Below are positions 17,401 to 23,867 of a DNA stretch of 32,212 bases, piece by piece. Position 1 is the first letter of the stretch; each line of letters opens with the position of its first letter. The position numbers and the translations under genes are program-made. Origin of the DNA: Stutzerimonas stutzeri (GTDB lineage: Bacteria > Pseudomonadota > Gammaproteobacteria > Pseudomonadales > Pseudomonadaceae); NCBI RefSeq assembly GCF_024451105.1, contig NZ_JANGEY010000020.1, positions 1 to 32,212 of the forward strand, in the 5' to 3' direction. The notes below the pieces were generated by a model, which searched no databases, was not told the DNA's origin, and saw nothing but the letters and a program-made list of their open reading frames with translations.

Positions 17401-18073
17401 CGCCGAGGGCCAGCACTTCGCCCCGGCCGTCGCCGAACACCTGCACCTCCAGGTGGCGGGCGCGCTCGATGTACTTCTCGATGAACACGCCCGAGTCGCT
17501 GAAGTTGTTCTGCCCCAGGCGCTTGACCGCCTCGAAGGCCTCGGAGAGTTCCGCCGCCGAGCGGCACACGCGCATGCCGATGCCGCCGCCGCCGGCGGTG
17601 CTCTTCAGCATCACCGGGTAGCCGACCTGCTCGCCGGCCTTCAGCGCGGTGTCGAGGTTTTCCAGCAGTTCGGTGCCTTCCAGCAGCGGCACGCCATGCT
17701 GTTTCGCGAGAGCCCTTGCGGTGTGCTTGAGGCCGAACACCCGCAGCTGTTCGGGCGTCGGGCCGACGAAGGCGATGCCGGCGGCCTTGCAGGCTTCGGC
17801 GAAGGCGGCGTTCTCGGAGAGGAAGCCGTAGCCGGGGTGGATGGCCCGGGCGCCGCTCTGGCGGGCGATGTCGAGGATCTTGTCCACCACCAGATAGGTG
17901 GCGGCGGCCGGGCCTTCGCCGAGGCTGAAGGCCTCGTCGGCCTGCTGGATATGCAGGCTGGCGGCGTCGGCTTCGGAGTAGACGGCCACGCCCTTCACAT
18001 CGAGGGAGCGCAGGGTACGCAGGATGCGGCAGGCGATGGCGCCGCGGTTGGCGATCAGGAGTTTGGCGAACAT
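14462..18073 (-). CDS. Guanidine carboxylase (biotin-dependent, urea-carboxylase family)
   Basis: Large biotin enzyme, 1,203 residues. An N-terminal biotin carboxylase domain (1 to about 450) has HPGYGFLSEN at 79-88 and the ATP-binding GGGGIGM at 161-167. The carboxyltransferase half follows, with KipA-like then KipI-like domains. A C-terminal biotinyl domain has the biotin lysine Lys1167 in ESMKMEI. The family was named for urea, but members encoded with a guanidine-I riboswitch and DUF1989 proteins were shown to prefer guanidine, forming carboxyguanidine. The riboswitch at 22600-22712 therefore favours guanidine here; substrate cannot be proved by eye. I chose the ATG at 18073, where homology begins; its ribosome-binding site is weak. 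A palindromic repeat is inserted in frame at residues 768-788, in an interdomain stretch. A sigma-54-like promoter (18205-18219) lies 132 bp upstream, so this gene and atzF may also be transcribed separately. Confidence 0.9.
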   Translation of the reverse strand: MFAKLLIANRGAIACRILRTLRSLDVKGVAVYSEADAASLHIQQADEAFSLGEGPAAATYLVVDKILDIARQSGARAIHPGYGFLSENAAFAEACKAAGIAFVGPTPEQLRVFGLKHTARALAKQHGVPLLEGTELLENLDTALKAGEQVGYPVMLKSTAGGGGIGMRVCRSAAELSEAFEAVKRLGQNNFSDSGVFIEKYIERARHLEVQVFGDGRGEVLALGVRDCSVQRRNQKVLEETPAPNLPAGMAEELCAAAIKLAKAVNYRSAGTVEFVYDSEAARFYFLEVNTRLQVEHGVTEQVWGVDLVRWMIELAAGDLPPLAELAKGLTPSGHAIQARLYAEDPGRDFQPSPGLLTAVDFPVADGQRLRIDTWVEAGCEIPPYFDPMIAKLIAWAPSRTEASAALDRALADSLLYGVETNRDYLRQILADAPFATGNPWTRCLEGLSYRATTFEVLSAGTQTTVQDYPGRLGYWAVGVPPSGPMDDRALRLGNRLLGNAEGAAGLEITMSGPLLRFNADAVVAVTGADIPVALDGVAQPMHTALLVPAGATLSLGTIAGSGARSYLCVRGGLQLPDYLGSKSTFTLGQFGGHGGRALRAGDVLHLAPLTDASAGAALAAELCAPLPALREIRVIYGPHGAPEYFTPAYIDTFLASDWEVHFNSSRTGVRLIGPKPEWVRDSGGEAGLHPSNIHDNPYAIGAVDFTGDMPVILGPDGPSLGGFVCPVTVIEADLWQLGQLKAGDKLRFVPVSLETARELAKARRDEVGANSFAYIEAAKAANEFAPTTPIVLDLGSDDTRLVARLSGDTHLLLEIGAPELDLVLRFRGHALMQALQAKDLAGVIDLTPGIRSLQVHYQPETLPLAVLLETVAGLWDAVCAAQDLKVPSRIVHLPLSWDDPACQLAIDKYMTTVRKDAPWCPSNLEFIRRINDLPNLDAVYRTVFDASYLVMGLGDVYLGAPVATPLDPRHRLVTTKYNPARTWTAENSVGIGGAYMCVYGMEGPGGYQFVGRTLQMWNRYREVEAFRGKPWLLRFFDQIRFYPVSADELLRIRRDFPLGRFELRIEDSELALADYQQFLQDEAEGIAAFRAQQRGAFAAERQRWIDSGQAHFEVEEVGPDLGEDSPLGAGQHGIDSHIAGNLWQVQVAEGATVAAGDVLVILESMKMEIPLTAPVGGVVREVRVQPGSPVRAGQRVVVLEEV
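15711..15772. repeat. Palindromic element inserted in frame inside the carboxylase gene
   Basis: Two 21-bp arms (15711-15731 and 15752-15772) are perfect inverted copies, each containing GTAGGGGCGAATTCATTCG or its complement, around a 20-base spacer. On the minus strand it encodes about 21 residues (VGANSFAYIEAAKAANEFAP) with no stop, so the carboxylase stays open. Its AT-richer composition contrasts with the surrounding GC-rich code. The repeat is directly visible; that it inserted recently and is tolerated in a linker is inference. Confidence 0.9.
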
Positions 18074-18204
18074 GGAGGAAGCCCCATGCAGTGGCGGGTC
18101 GTCCCGCCGGAAATCTTCTGCACCACGGTCGTCCGTGGTTGGAGGCTCGGTGCGAGCGGATTCAGGAGCGTGCTGGCCGGGGCGAGCACGGTGCAATCAA
18201 CAGA

Positions 18205-18219
18205 GCAATTTGCGGGCCA
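18205..18219 (-). promoter_or_regulatory. Sigma-54 promoter-like site upstream of the carboxylase
   Basis: On the minus strand the sequence TGGCCCGCAAATTGC followed by T has GG-N10-GC spacing and differs from the consensus TGGCACG-N4-TTGCW at one position. Transcription would start near 18193, about 120 bases before the carboxylase ATG. It lies in the 324-bp gap 18074-18397, which holds no gene and otherwise contains only the repeat at 18306-18387. I found no full NtrC site close by, only a half site (TGCACC near 18290). Confidence 0.55.
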
Positions 18220-18305
18220 GCACGGTTTTGCCGGTTTTTGGCGGCGATCCCGGGGGATGGCTGCCCTGCGACTGTGCGTTGCCGGCAGGCTGCACCTTTG
18301 CGGGG

Positions 18306-18387
18306 CGTAGGATGGGTTGAGCCGCTTGCGGCGATACCCATCGGGCTGCTCGATCGATGGGTATCGCTGCGCTCCACCCATCCTACG
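18306..18387. repeat. CGTAGGATGGGT palindromic repeat
   Basis: This 82-bp element starts CGTAGGATGGGT and ends ACCCATCCTACG, a perfect 12-bp terminal inverted repeat, with a further inner palindrome around GATACCCATC/GATGGGTATC. It lies just downstream of the DUF1989 gene ending at 18398. It belongs to the same general class as the GTAGGGTGGGTT repeats but is a distinct subtype. A hairpin here could separate transcription of the transporter/deiminase part from the carboxylase part. Confidence 0.85.
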
Positions 18388-18397
18388 GCGGCTGCCG

Positions 18398-19033
18398 TCA
18401 GTCCCAGATCAGCACTTCCGCCGGCGTCGGGTTCCAGCCGTTGCACGGGTTGTTCAGCTGCGGGCAGTTGGAGATCAGCACGATCACGTCCATATGCGCC
18501 TTCAGCTCCACATATTTGCCCGGCGCGGAGATGCCGTCCTCGAAGGTCAGGCCGCCCTCCGGGGTGACCGGCACGTTCATGAAGAAGTTGATGTTGGCGC
18601 CGATGTCGCGCTTCTCCATGCGGCCGTCGTGCAGGCTGGCGCGCAGGAAGTTGTCGCGGCAGCTGTGCATGTAGCGCTTGTCCAGCGCGTAGCGCACGGT
18701 GTTGCTCTCCTGCGCGCAGGCGCCGCCGAGGGTGTCGTGGCGGCCGCAGGTGTCGGCGACTATGGTCAGCAGCGGATTGCCGAGGTTGGAATACAGCACC
18801 GTGCCGGTGGTCAGGTAGACGTTGTTCTGCCGGCGCAGGGTGCGCTGCGGGTCGTAGCGCTCGCGCGGATTGCGCGCCGAGAAGAACAGGGTGTCTACCG
18901 CCTGGTTGCCTTCCAGGTCGAGCAGGCGCACGGTCTGCCCGGCCTTGACCTCGAACAGGTAGGGTTCGCCGGCCGGGATGACGTGGCGGAACGCGGCGGT
19001 TTCGGGATGCAGGGAGCTTTCGACGAGGCTCAT
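18398..19033 (-). CDS. DUF1989 protein, carboxyguanidine deiminase subunit (UAAP-type, 211 aa)
   Basis: One of two homologous DUF1989 proteins long annotated as urea carboxylase-associated (UAAP). In guanidine-degrading bacteria the pair is CgdAB, which converts carboxyguanidine to allophanate plus ammonia, linking the carboxylase to allophanate hydrolase. The 211 residues contain the family blocks [18 protein letters not shown] near 38-55 and [16 protein letters not shown] near 91-106, and a Cys/Asn-rich C-terminal [16 protein letters not shown]. The ATG at 19033 has GAGGA upstream that overlaps the end of the preceding DUF1989 gene (9-bp gap), so the two are coupled as expected for a heteromer. 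I do not assign which subunit letter applies. The longer partner is the gene at 19043. Confidence 0.88.
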   Translation of the reverse strand: MSLVESSLHPETAAFRHVIPAGEPYLFEVKAGQTVRLLDLEGNQAVDTLFFSARNPRERYDPQRTLRRQNNVYLTTGTVLYSNLGNPLLTIVADTCGRHDTLGGACAQESNTVRYALDKRYMHSCRDNFLRASLHDGRMEKRDIGANINFFMNVPVTPEGGLTFEDGISAPGKYVELKAHMDVIVLISNCPQLNNPCNGWNPTPAEVLIWD

Positions 19034-19042
19034 GTCGGGTCC

Positions 19043-19771
19043 TCAGATATACAGACGTTCGGTGTTGTGGAAGCCGCGGCCGTTCTCCGGGCGCGAGGTG
19101 CGGCACAGCACGCTGATGCCGTCGCTCTCCACCCGGTGCCAGGTGAGCTGCACCGGCTTGGGCGAGTACACCGGGTTGGGGTCCAGCGGGTGCTGCAGGG
19201 CGGTGAGCACCACCAGCGTGTCCATCGGCGCGTACAGCTCGACGTAGTCGCCGGCGCGCGAGTGGCCCGGTTCGAAGCGGAAGGCACCGGCGCTGTCCAC
19301 GGTGACCTTGCTGAACAGGTTGAGGGGCATCAGCAGGTCCTGCAGGTTGAGGTTCCACTTGCCCATCTCCACCAGCAGGTTGTCCACGCCGTTGCGGTGG
19401 AAGCCATTGCGCAGCTCCTGGTAGCGGCCCTGGCCGTACTTCTCGCGCACCTCCTCGGCATTCAGCACGCCGCCGAAGCTGTCGTGCCAGCCGCAGGTGT
19501 CGGCGGTGATCGCCGCCAGCACCCGGCCCATATCCGAGTACAGGCAGTGGCCGGCGGTCAGTTTGGCGGTGTGCTGGCACTTGAGGGTGTCCGGCAGGTT
19601 GAGGCGCTCGCTTTTTTCCTGGGCGTTGAGCAGCAGCAGGCTGACGTTGGCACCGCCTTCGAGGTCGGTGATGCGCAGCACCTGGCCACGCTTGAGCACG
19701 AAGGAGGTGTGGCCGCCGCCGGGGACGAGTTCCTCGTACAGGGTCGGGCGCAGGGTCAGGGATGCAGTCAT
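19043..19771 (-). CDS. DUF1989 protein, carboxyguanidine deiminase subunit (UAAP-type, 242 aa)
   Basis: The longer member of the DUF1989 pair, 242 residues, predicted to form the carboxyguanidine deiminase (CgdAB) with the product of 18398-19033. Family blocks parallel the partner: LEELVPGGGHTSFVLKRGQ-like start (EELVPGGG at about residues 13-20), ITDLEGGANVSLLLLNAQEK, and ITADTCGWHDSFGG. The start is the ATG at 19771, which has AAAGGAG upstream; an open frame extends farther into the ATPase gene but does not code. It follows the transporter ATPase gene by 11 bp, so it is in the riboswitch-controlled transcript. Before the function was shown, such proteins were thought to assist urea carboxylase; that older label should be read with the guanidine context here. 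Confidence 0.88.
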   Translation of the reverse strand: MTASLTLRPTLYEELVPGGGHTSFVLKRGQVLRITDLEGGANVSLLLLNAQEKSERLNLPDTLKCQHTAKLTAGHCLYSDMGRVLAAITADTCGWHDSFGGVLNAEEVREKYGQGRYQELRNGFHRNGVDNLLVEMGKWNLNLQDLLMPLNLFSKVTVDSAGAFRFEPGHSRAGDYVELYAPMDTLVVLTALQHPLDPNPVYSPKPVQLTWHRVESDGISVLCRTSRPENGRGFHNTERLYI

Positions 19772-19782
19772 GGGTAGCTCCT

Positions 19783-20574
19783 TTACAGCGCGGTTTGCAG
19801 CCCGGCGCCGATGTGCGCGGGCAGGGCGTCGACGGCCGCGCGCGCGGCGCGGCGGTCGGCGTTGAGGGGGATGTCGTAGGTCACCCGCGCGCCGTAGGCG
19901 TTGGGCGCGTGCGGGTCGACGCGCACCTTGTCGAACACCAGCAGGCGCGTGCCGAGGCTGAAGCCCTCGGACAGGTCGTGGGTGACCATGAACACGGTGA
20001 GGTTGGTCTCGCGCCACAGCTCCAGCAGCAGGGCGTGCATGTCCTTGCGGATGCCCGGGTCGAGGGCGCCGAACGGCTCGTCGAGCAGCAGCACGCGCGG
20101 CTTCATCACCAGCGCCTGGGCGATGGCCAGGCGCTGCTGCATGCCGCCGGACAGCTGGGTGGCGTACTTGTCCAGCGCGTGACCGAGGCCGACCTTCCTG
20201 AGCATCGCCGCGGCCTGCTCGCGCGCCTCGCGCTTGGCAGAGCCGAACAGCCGGCCGAGCAGCGGCGCGCGCGGCAGTTCCAGGCCGAGGGCGACGTTGT
20301 CGAGCACCGACAGGTGCGGGAACACCGTGTAGCGCTGGAACACGATGCCGCGGCTGGCGTCCGGCTCGCCGGCCAGCGGCACGCCGTCGAGGAGGATCTG
20401 CCCGCGGCTGGGGCGCTCCTGGCCGAGCAGCAGGCGCAGGAAGGTCGACTTGCCGCAGCCGGAGGCGCCGACCAGGGTGCAGAACTCGCCTTCGGCGACC
20501 TTGAGGTCGAGGCGCTCGATGACCACCTGGTCGCCGTATTCCTGCCAGATGTTCTTGACCTCGATGAAGCTCAT
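19783..20574 (-). CDS. ABC transporter ATP-binding protein (guanidine or related nitrogen compound)
   Basis: ATPase of the nitrate/sulfonate/taurine-type importer family, 263 residues. Walker A is GASGCGKST at 36-44, the Q-loop VFQRYTVFPHLSV follows near 78-90, the signature LSGGMQQR is at 141-148, and Walker B VLLLDEP is at 161-167 with THDLSEG as the H-loop. It energises the permease encoded just upstream, whose stop codon overlaps this ATG by four bases. The substrate is inferred to be guanidine, because the operon opens with a guanidine-I riboswitch and continues with guanidine-degrading enzymes. Confidence 0.93.
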   Translation of the reverse strand: MSFIEVKNIWQEYGDQVVIERLDLKVAEGEFCTLVGASGCGKSTFLRLLLGQERPSRGQILLDGVPLAGEPDASRGIVFQRYTVFPHLSVLDNVALGLELPRAPLLGRLFGSAKREAREQAAAMLRKVGLGHALDKYATQLSGGMQQRLAIAQALVMKPRVLLLDEPFGALDPGIRKDMHALLLELWRETNLTVFMVTHDLSEGFSLGTRLLVFDKVRVDPHAPNAYGARVTYDIPLNADRRAARAAVDALPAHIGAGLQTAL

Positions 20575-21386
20575 GCCTTGGCTCCTTCGTACCAGGGGAA
20601 GGCCAGCCGGGTCAGCCGGCGCAGGCCCAGATCCATCAGCCAGGCGAGCAGGGTGATCCACGCCACGTAGGGCAGGATCACGTCCATCGCCATGTAGCGG
20701 CGCACCAGGAAGATCCGGTAGCCGAGGCCGTCGGTGCTGGCGATGGCCTCGGCGGCGATCAGGAACAGCCAGGCCGAGCCGATCACCAGGCGCAGGGCGA
20801 TCAGCAGGCGCGGCAGCAGCTGCGGCAGCACCACGCGCAGGAGCAGCGTCCAGGTGCTGGCGCCGAGGGTCTGCGCCTTGATCAGCAGTTCGGCGGGAAT
20901 CTCGCGGGCGCGCTGCTCGAGGTCGCGGGCCAGCACCGGGGTGATGCCGATGACGATCAGCATCACCTTGGCCAGCTCGCCGAGGCCGAAGACGATGAAC
21001 AGGATCGGCAGGATCGCCAGCGGCGGCACCATCGACAGCACGGTGAGCAGCGGCGACAGCGGCGCGGCGAACAGCGGCAGGCTGCCGGCGGCGATGCCCA
21101 GGCACAGGCCGGCGACCGCGGCGATGCCGATGCCCAGCCCCAGGCGGGTCAGGCTGGCGCCGGTGTCCTGCCAGAACAGGTAGTCGCCGCTGCGCTTGTC
21201 CGGGGTGAAGGCCAGGCGCTCGACCGCCGCGGCCATCTGCGTGGCGCTGGGCAGCAGCTTGTCGTTGGGGTTGTCCGCCAGCCGGCTGGCCGAGCTGCCG
21301 AAGTAGGCCATCAGCAGCAGGGCGAAGGGCAGCAGCACCAGCAGCAGGCGGCCGCTGCGGCCGGGGTGTCGGTTGATCAGGCGCAT
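20571..21386 (-). CDS. ABC transporter permease of the guanidine operon
   Basis: Inner-membrane permease of 271 residues, SsuC/TauC-like. Hydrophobic segments are clear near residues 12-28, 82-100, 108-135 and 135-150, and in the C-terminal half. The cytoplasmic coupling motif AQTLGASTWTLLLRVVLP (EAA-like loop) is at about residues 171-188. An N-terminal periplasmic stretch (about 30-70) precedes the core. The ATG at 21386 lies 93 bp after the binding-protein gene; most of that gap is the palindromic repeat 21417-21471. It overlaps the ATPase gene by four bases. Confidence 0.93.
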   Translation of the reverse strand: MRLINRHPGRSGRLLLVLLPFALLLMAYFGSSASRLADNPNDKLLPSATQMAAAVERLAFTPDKRSGDYLFWQDTGASLTRLGLGIGIAAVAGLCLGIAAGSLPLFAAPLSPLLTVLSMVPPLAILPILFIVFGLGELAKVMLIVIGITPVLARDLEQRAREIPAELLIKAQTLGASTWTLLLRVVLPQLLPRLLIALRLVIGSAWLFLIAAEAIASTDGLGYRIFLVRRYMAMDVILPYVAWITLLAWLMDLGLRRLTRLAFPWYEGAKA

Positions 21387-21416
21387 GGGGTTACCTCATG
21401 GCGTTCGAGAGCGACG

Positions 21417-21471
21417 GTAGGGGGCGCCGTGCACACCGGGCGCGAGAGCTGGTGCGCACGGCGCACCCTAC
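21417..21471. repeat. GTAGGGTGCGCCGTGCGC-type palindromic repeat (second full copy)
   Basis: The 55-bp element has 21-bp arms at its ends that are inverted copies with two mismatches. The right arm shares the GCGCACGGCGCACCCTAC core with 10300-10317. It lies between the binding-protein and permease genes. A hairpin here could protect the binding-protein mRNA and raise its level over the membrane components, as is common for transport operons; that effect is inferred. Confidence 0.85.
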
Positions 21472-21479
21472 CGGGGCGG

Positions 21480-22547
21480 TCAGAGCTGGCCGTCGGCGGC
21501 CAGCTGCATGTAGCCGGGGTCGAAGCGCAGCTTGACGTTGTCCGCGGCGCCGCGGGTCAGGCCGCCGGCGAAGCTCATGCCCACCGCGTCGGCGCTGGGC
21601 GCGCCTTCGCCGAGCAGGCCGTGGGCGAAGGAGAACTCGGCGACCTTGCCCATGGTCTCGCGCAGGCGCGGGCTGGTGGCGAACTCCACGGCGTCCCTGG
21701 CCGAATAGAACATCCGCGTCGCCGCCAGCTGCGCCTCGAAGCCGGCCAGGTCGGTGCCGGAGGCCCTGGCCATGTGCTCGCGGGCGGCCTTGCCGGCGGG
21801 GGTGTCGGCGCTCATGGTGGCCATGATCTCGTACCAGGCGCCGGTCAGCGCCTTGCCGAAGGCGGGGTTGTCCGCGAGGGTCTGGCTGTTGACCACCATC
21901 AGGTCGATGATCTCGCCGGGGATCTGGCTGGAGTCGAATACCTTGCTCACCCCCGGGGTGGCGGCCACCTCGGCGAGCAGCGGGTTCCAGGTGGCCACCG
22001 CCTGCACGTCCTTGCTGGCGAAGGCGCCGACCAGATCGGCGTCGGAGGTGTTGACCACCTTGAGGTCGCGCTCGCTCAGGCCGACGCGCTCCAGGCCGCG
22101 GGCCAGCAGGTAGTGCGACACCGACAGCTCGACCAGGTTGACCGGAGTGCCCTTGAGGTCGGCGAGGGTCTTGTTCTCGCCCTTGACGACGATGCCGTCG
22201 TTGCCGTTGGAGAAGTCGCCGACGATCAGCGCGGTGGAGTCGACGCCGCCGGCGGCCGGGATGGTCAGCGCGTCCATGTTGGTCATGGTGCAGCCGTCGA
22301 ACTGGCCGGCGGTGTACTGGTTGATCGACTCCACGTAGTCGTTGAGCTGGACCACCTCGATGTCGATGCCGTACTTCTTCGCCCACTTGTCGACGATGCC
22401 CTGGCTGGCGCCGTACTCCCACGGCATCCAGCCGGCGTAGATGGTCCAGCAGACGCTGAAGCGGTCTTTCTGGTCGGCCTGGGCGGCGAAGCTGAGGGCG
22501 GCGGCGAGGCCGGCGGCGAGGGCAGCGAGAAGGCGGGGCTTGCGCAT
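21480..22547 (-). CDS. Periplasmic substrate-binding protein of the guanidine operon ABC transporter
   Basis: Secreted binding protein of 355 residues, of the SsuA/TauA/NMT1-like family. A signal peptide covers residues 1-24, with a basic start, a hydrophobic core and AQA before the cleavage site. The mature part starts DQKDRFSVCWTIYAGWMPWEYG. The internal MTNMDALTIPAAGGVDSTALIVGD block, near residues 90-112, is typical of these nitrogen or sulfur compound binding proteins. It has two Cys near the N-terminus and middle (CWTIY, DGCTM) but is not a lipoprotein. It is the first gene after the guanidine-I riboswitch, with GGAGG before the ATG at 22547. The ligand is therefore likely guanidine or a guanidine-containing compound. 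Confidence 0.92.
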   Translation of the reverse strand: MRKPRLLAALAAGLAAALSFAAQADQKDRFSVCWTIYAGWMPWEYGASQGIVDKWAKKYGIDIEVVQLNDYVESINQYTAGQFDGCTMTNMDALTIPAAGGVDSTALIVGDFSNGNDGIVVKGENKTLADLKGTPVNLVELSVSHYLLARGLERVGLSERDLKVVNTSDADLVGAFASKDVQAVATWNPLLAEVAATPGVSKVFDSSQIPGEIIDLMVVNSQTLADNPAFGKALTGAWYEIMATMSADTPAGKAAREHMARASGTDLAGFEAQLAATRMFYSARDAVEFATSPRLRETMGKVAEFSFAHGLLGEGAPSADAVGMSFAGGLTRGAADNVKLRFDPGYMQLAADGQL

Positions 22548-22599
22548 GGTGTTCCTCCGGGTCGGTTGGGGCGGCAGGAGCGGGGCGGCGTAACGGATA

Positions 22600-22712
22600 C
22601 GTCGTTCGTCTCCCGGGCTTTTGTCCCGCCGTGTAACCTCGCTGGAGGTCGCCGACTCTCGGACCAGCCGCCCGCGATCCTGTGGATCGGGGCCGGAACC
22701 CTAGTCGGCCAT
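22600..22712 (-). promoter_or_regulatory. Guanidine-I (ykkC) riboswitch
   Basis: On the minus strand the conserved segments of the guanidine-I aptamer occur in order: CTAGGGTTCCGGCC (5' part, near 22702-22689), GGTCCGAGAGTCGGCGACC (near 22664-22646), and ACACGGCGGGACAAAAGCCCGGGAGA (split here: ACACGGCGGGAC then AAAAGCCCGGGAGA, near 22634-22609). This matches the well-known ykkC consensus closely. Guanidine-I riboswitches activate genes for guanidine export or breakdown when guanidine binds. The first gene starts about 53 bases downstream. The expression platform is not clear by eye; no obvious terminator T-run is present, so translational or Rho-dependent control is possible. Confidence 0.95.
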
Positions 22713-22768
22713 TTGCAGATTGTGGTGCCGCGTACCCCTGGGGGTGGCTCCTGCACGCCAGGTTCCTA

Positions 22769-22783
22769 GCGAAAGGCGTGCCA
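22769..22783 (-). promoter_or_regulatory. Sigma-54 promoter of the guanidine operon
   Basis: On the minus strand TGGCACGCCTTTCGC followed by T matches TGGCACG-N4-TTGCW except for one base, and keeps GG-N10-GC spacing. The predicted start near 22757 is about 45 bases before the riboswitch core. This fits nitrogen-regulated, RpoN-dependent expression. Confidence 0.72.
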
Positions 22784-22859
22784 GTTTTCCGCAGGTCGCA
22801 CCGGGCGCGGGATTGCGGGCAACGGCCGGCTCCGGCGCGGCGGTTTGCCTCGCGCCGGG

Positions 22860-22874
22860 GCACGCCGCTGGTGC
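22860..22874. promoter_or_regulatory. NtrC-type enhancer site
   Basis: GCAC-N7-GTGC (22860-22863 and 22871-22874) matches the NtrC consensus palindrome. Its centre is about 110 bases upstream of the predicted sigma-54 transcription start, a typical enhancer distance. It also lies about 95 bases before the cobS start. The sequence match is seen; binding is inferred. Confidence 0.55.
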
Positions 22875-22966
22875 GCCGCTGCCCCGGCATGGAGCATTTG
22901 GCGTCGCGCAGCCGCTGCGGTTAAGGTGGCGCCCGTCTCGTCCAACCCACCCTGCGGAATGTCCCC

Positions 22967-23707
22967 GTGAACCTGCCGTTGCCCCTGCTGATCGCCCTGC
23001 AATTTCTCACCCGCCTGCCCATCCGCCTGTCCGAGCTGCCCGCGCCCCGGCAGCTCGGCGGCTCGCTGCTGTGGTATCCGCTGGTAGGGCTGCTGCTTGG
23101 CGGCGCGCTGCTCGCCGCCGCCTGGCTGCTCTCCGGCGTGGCCACCCCGCTGGCGGCGGCGCTGCTGCTGGCGCTGTGGGTGCTGGCCAGCGGCGGCCTG
23201 CATCTGGACGGCCTGGCCGACACGGTCGATGCCTGGGTGGGCGGCTACGGCGACCGCGAGCGCACCCTGGCGCTGATGAAGGACCCCTGCTGCGGGCCGA
23301 TGGCCGTCGCCGCGCTGGTGCTGGTGCTGCTGCTCAAGTTCGCCGCGCTGTGGGCGCTGCTCGAGGCCGGCGCCTGGGCGGCGCTGCTGCTGGCGCCGCT
23401 GCTCGGCCGCGCCGGCGTGCTGCTCCTGCTGCTCGGCACCCCCTACGTGCGCGAAGCCGGACTGGGCAGCGCCATGGCCGCCCACGTGCCGCAGCGCGCC
23501 GGCTGGCGGGTGCTGCTGGCCGTGGTTTTGGGCTGCCTGCTGGCCGGCTGGGCGGGGCTGCTCGCCGTGGCGGCGGCGGCGGCGCTGTTCGCGGCGGTCC
23601 GCCGCGCCCTGCTGCGGCGCCTCGGCGGCACCACCGGCGACAGCGCCGGGGCGCTGCTGGAGCTGCTGGAGTGTGCGGTTCTGCTGGTCCTGGCGGTGGC
23701 GCTGTGA
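22967..23707 (+). CDS. cobS: Adenosylcobinamide-GDP ribazoletransferase (CobS; CobV in the Pseudomonas naming)
   Basis: Inner-membrane enzyme that joins adenosylcobinamide-GDP to alpha-ribazole (phosphate), completing the nucleotide loop. The 246-residue protein is very hydrophobic, with several membrane segments, and shows the family block GGLHLDGLADTVDA at 76-89 with His79, Asp81 and Asp85, then MKDPCCGPMAV near 104-114. The start is GTG at 22967 with a weak GGA upstream. Elsewhere in Pseudomonas this gene directly follows cobC; here a 10-kb guanidine operon on the opposite strand lies between them. It is therefore cut off from the cobalamin riboswitch, and its own promoter must lie in 22875-22966 or farther upstream. 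No second B12 riboswitch is visible there. Confidence 0.95.
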   Translation: MNLPLPLLIALQFLTRLPIRLSELPAPRQLGGSLLWYPLVGLLLGGALLAAAWLLSGVATPLAAALLLALWVLASGGLHLDGLADTVDAWVGGYGDRERTLALMKDPCCGPMAVAALVLVLLLKFAALWALLEAGAWAALLLAPLLGRAGVLLLLLGTPYVREAGLGSAMAAHVPQRAGWRVLLAVVLGCLLAGWAGLLAVAAAAALFAAVRRALLRRLGGTTGDSAGALLELLECAVLLVLAVAL

Positions 23708-23713
23708 GTCGAA

Positions 23714-23740
23714 TGCGCTATCGTAGTGCGCGCTCTTTTT
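23714..23740 (+). terminator. Weak candidate intrinsic terminator after cobS
   Basis: An imperfect hairpin (GCGCTA at 23715-23720 against TAGTGCGC, with a two-base bulge) is followed by CTCTTTTT. It lies 7 bases after the cobS stop. The 160-bp gap to the next gene (23708-23867) is AT-richer than its neighbours and probably carries the promoter of the following cluster, though I cannot name its boxes with confidence. Confidence 0.4.
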
Positions 23741-23867
23741 CGTGGTCTGCAACTTGCTTCATATTGGTGCTTTATCCAAACCCTCTAGCCCCGGCGAACG
23801 ACAGCTTGCGGATGTCGGCACAAGTCTTGCCTAGCCGGGTTACTGTTCTGGCACGCAGGAGGCCGCC

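Noticed and set aside
14462-18073. Plain urea carboxylase of a urea amidolyase pathway
   Set aside because: The guanidine-I riboswitch and the DUF1989 pair favour guanidine. Urea use is not excluded, but no urea-specific feature is visible.
15989-18310. Long plus-strand open frame (773 codons) opposite the carboxylase
   Set aside because: Shadow of a well-supported biotin carboxylase gene; repetitive low-information protein with no recognisable motif.
22875-22966. A second cobalamin riboswitch before cobS
   Set aside because: No B12 box or GCTGCCCCCGCAACGGTA-like block could be found in this stretch.
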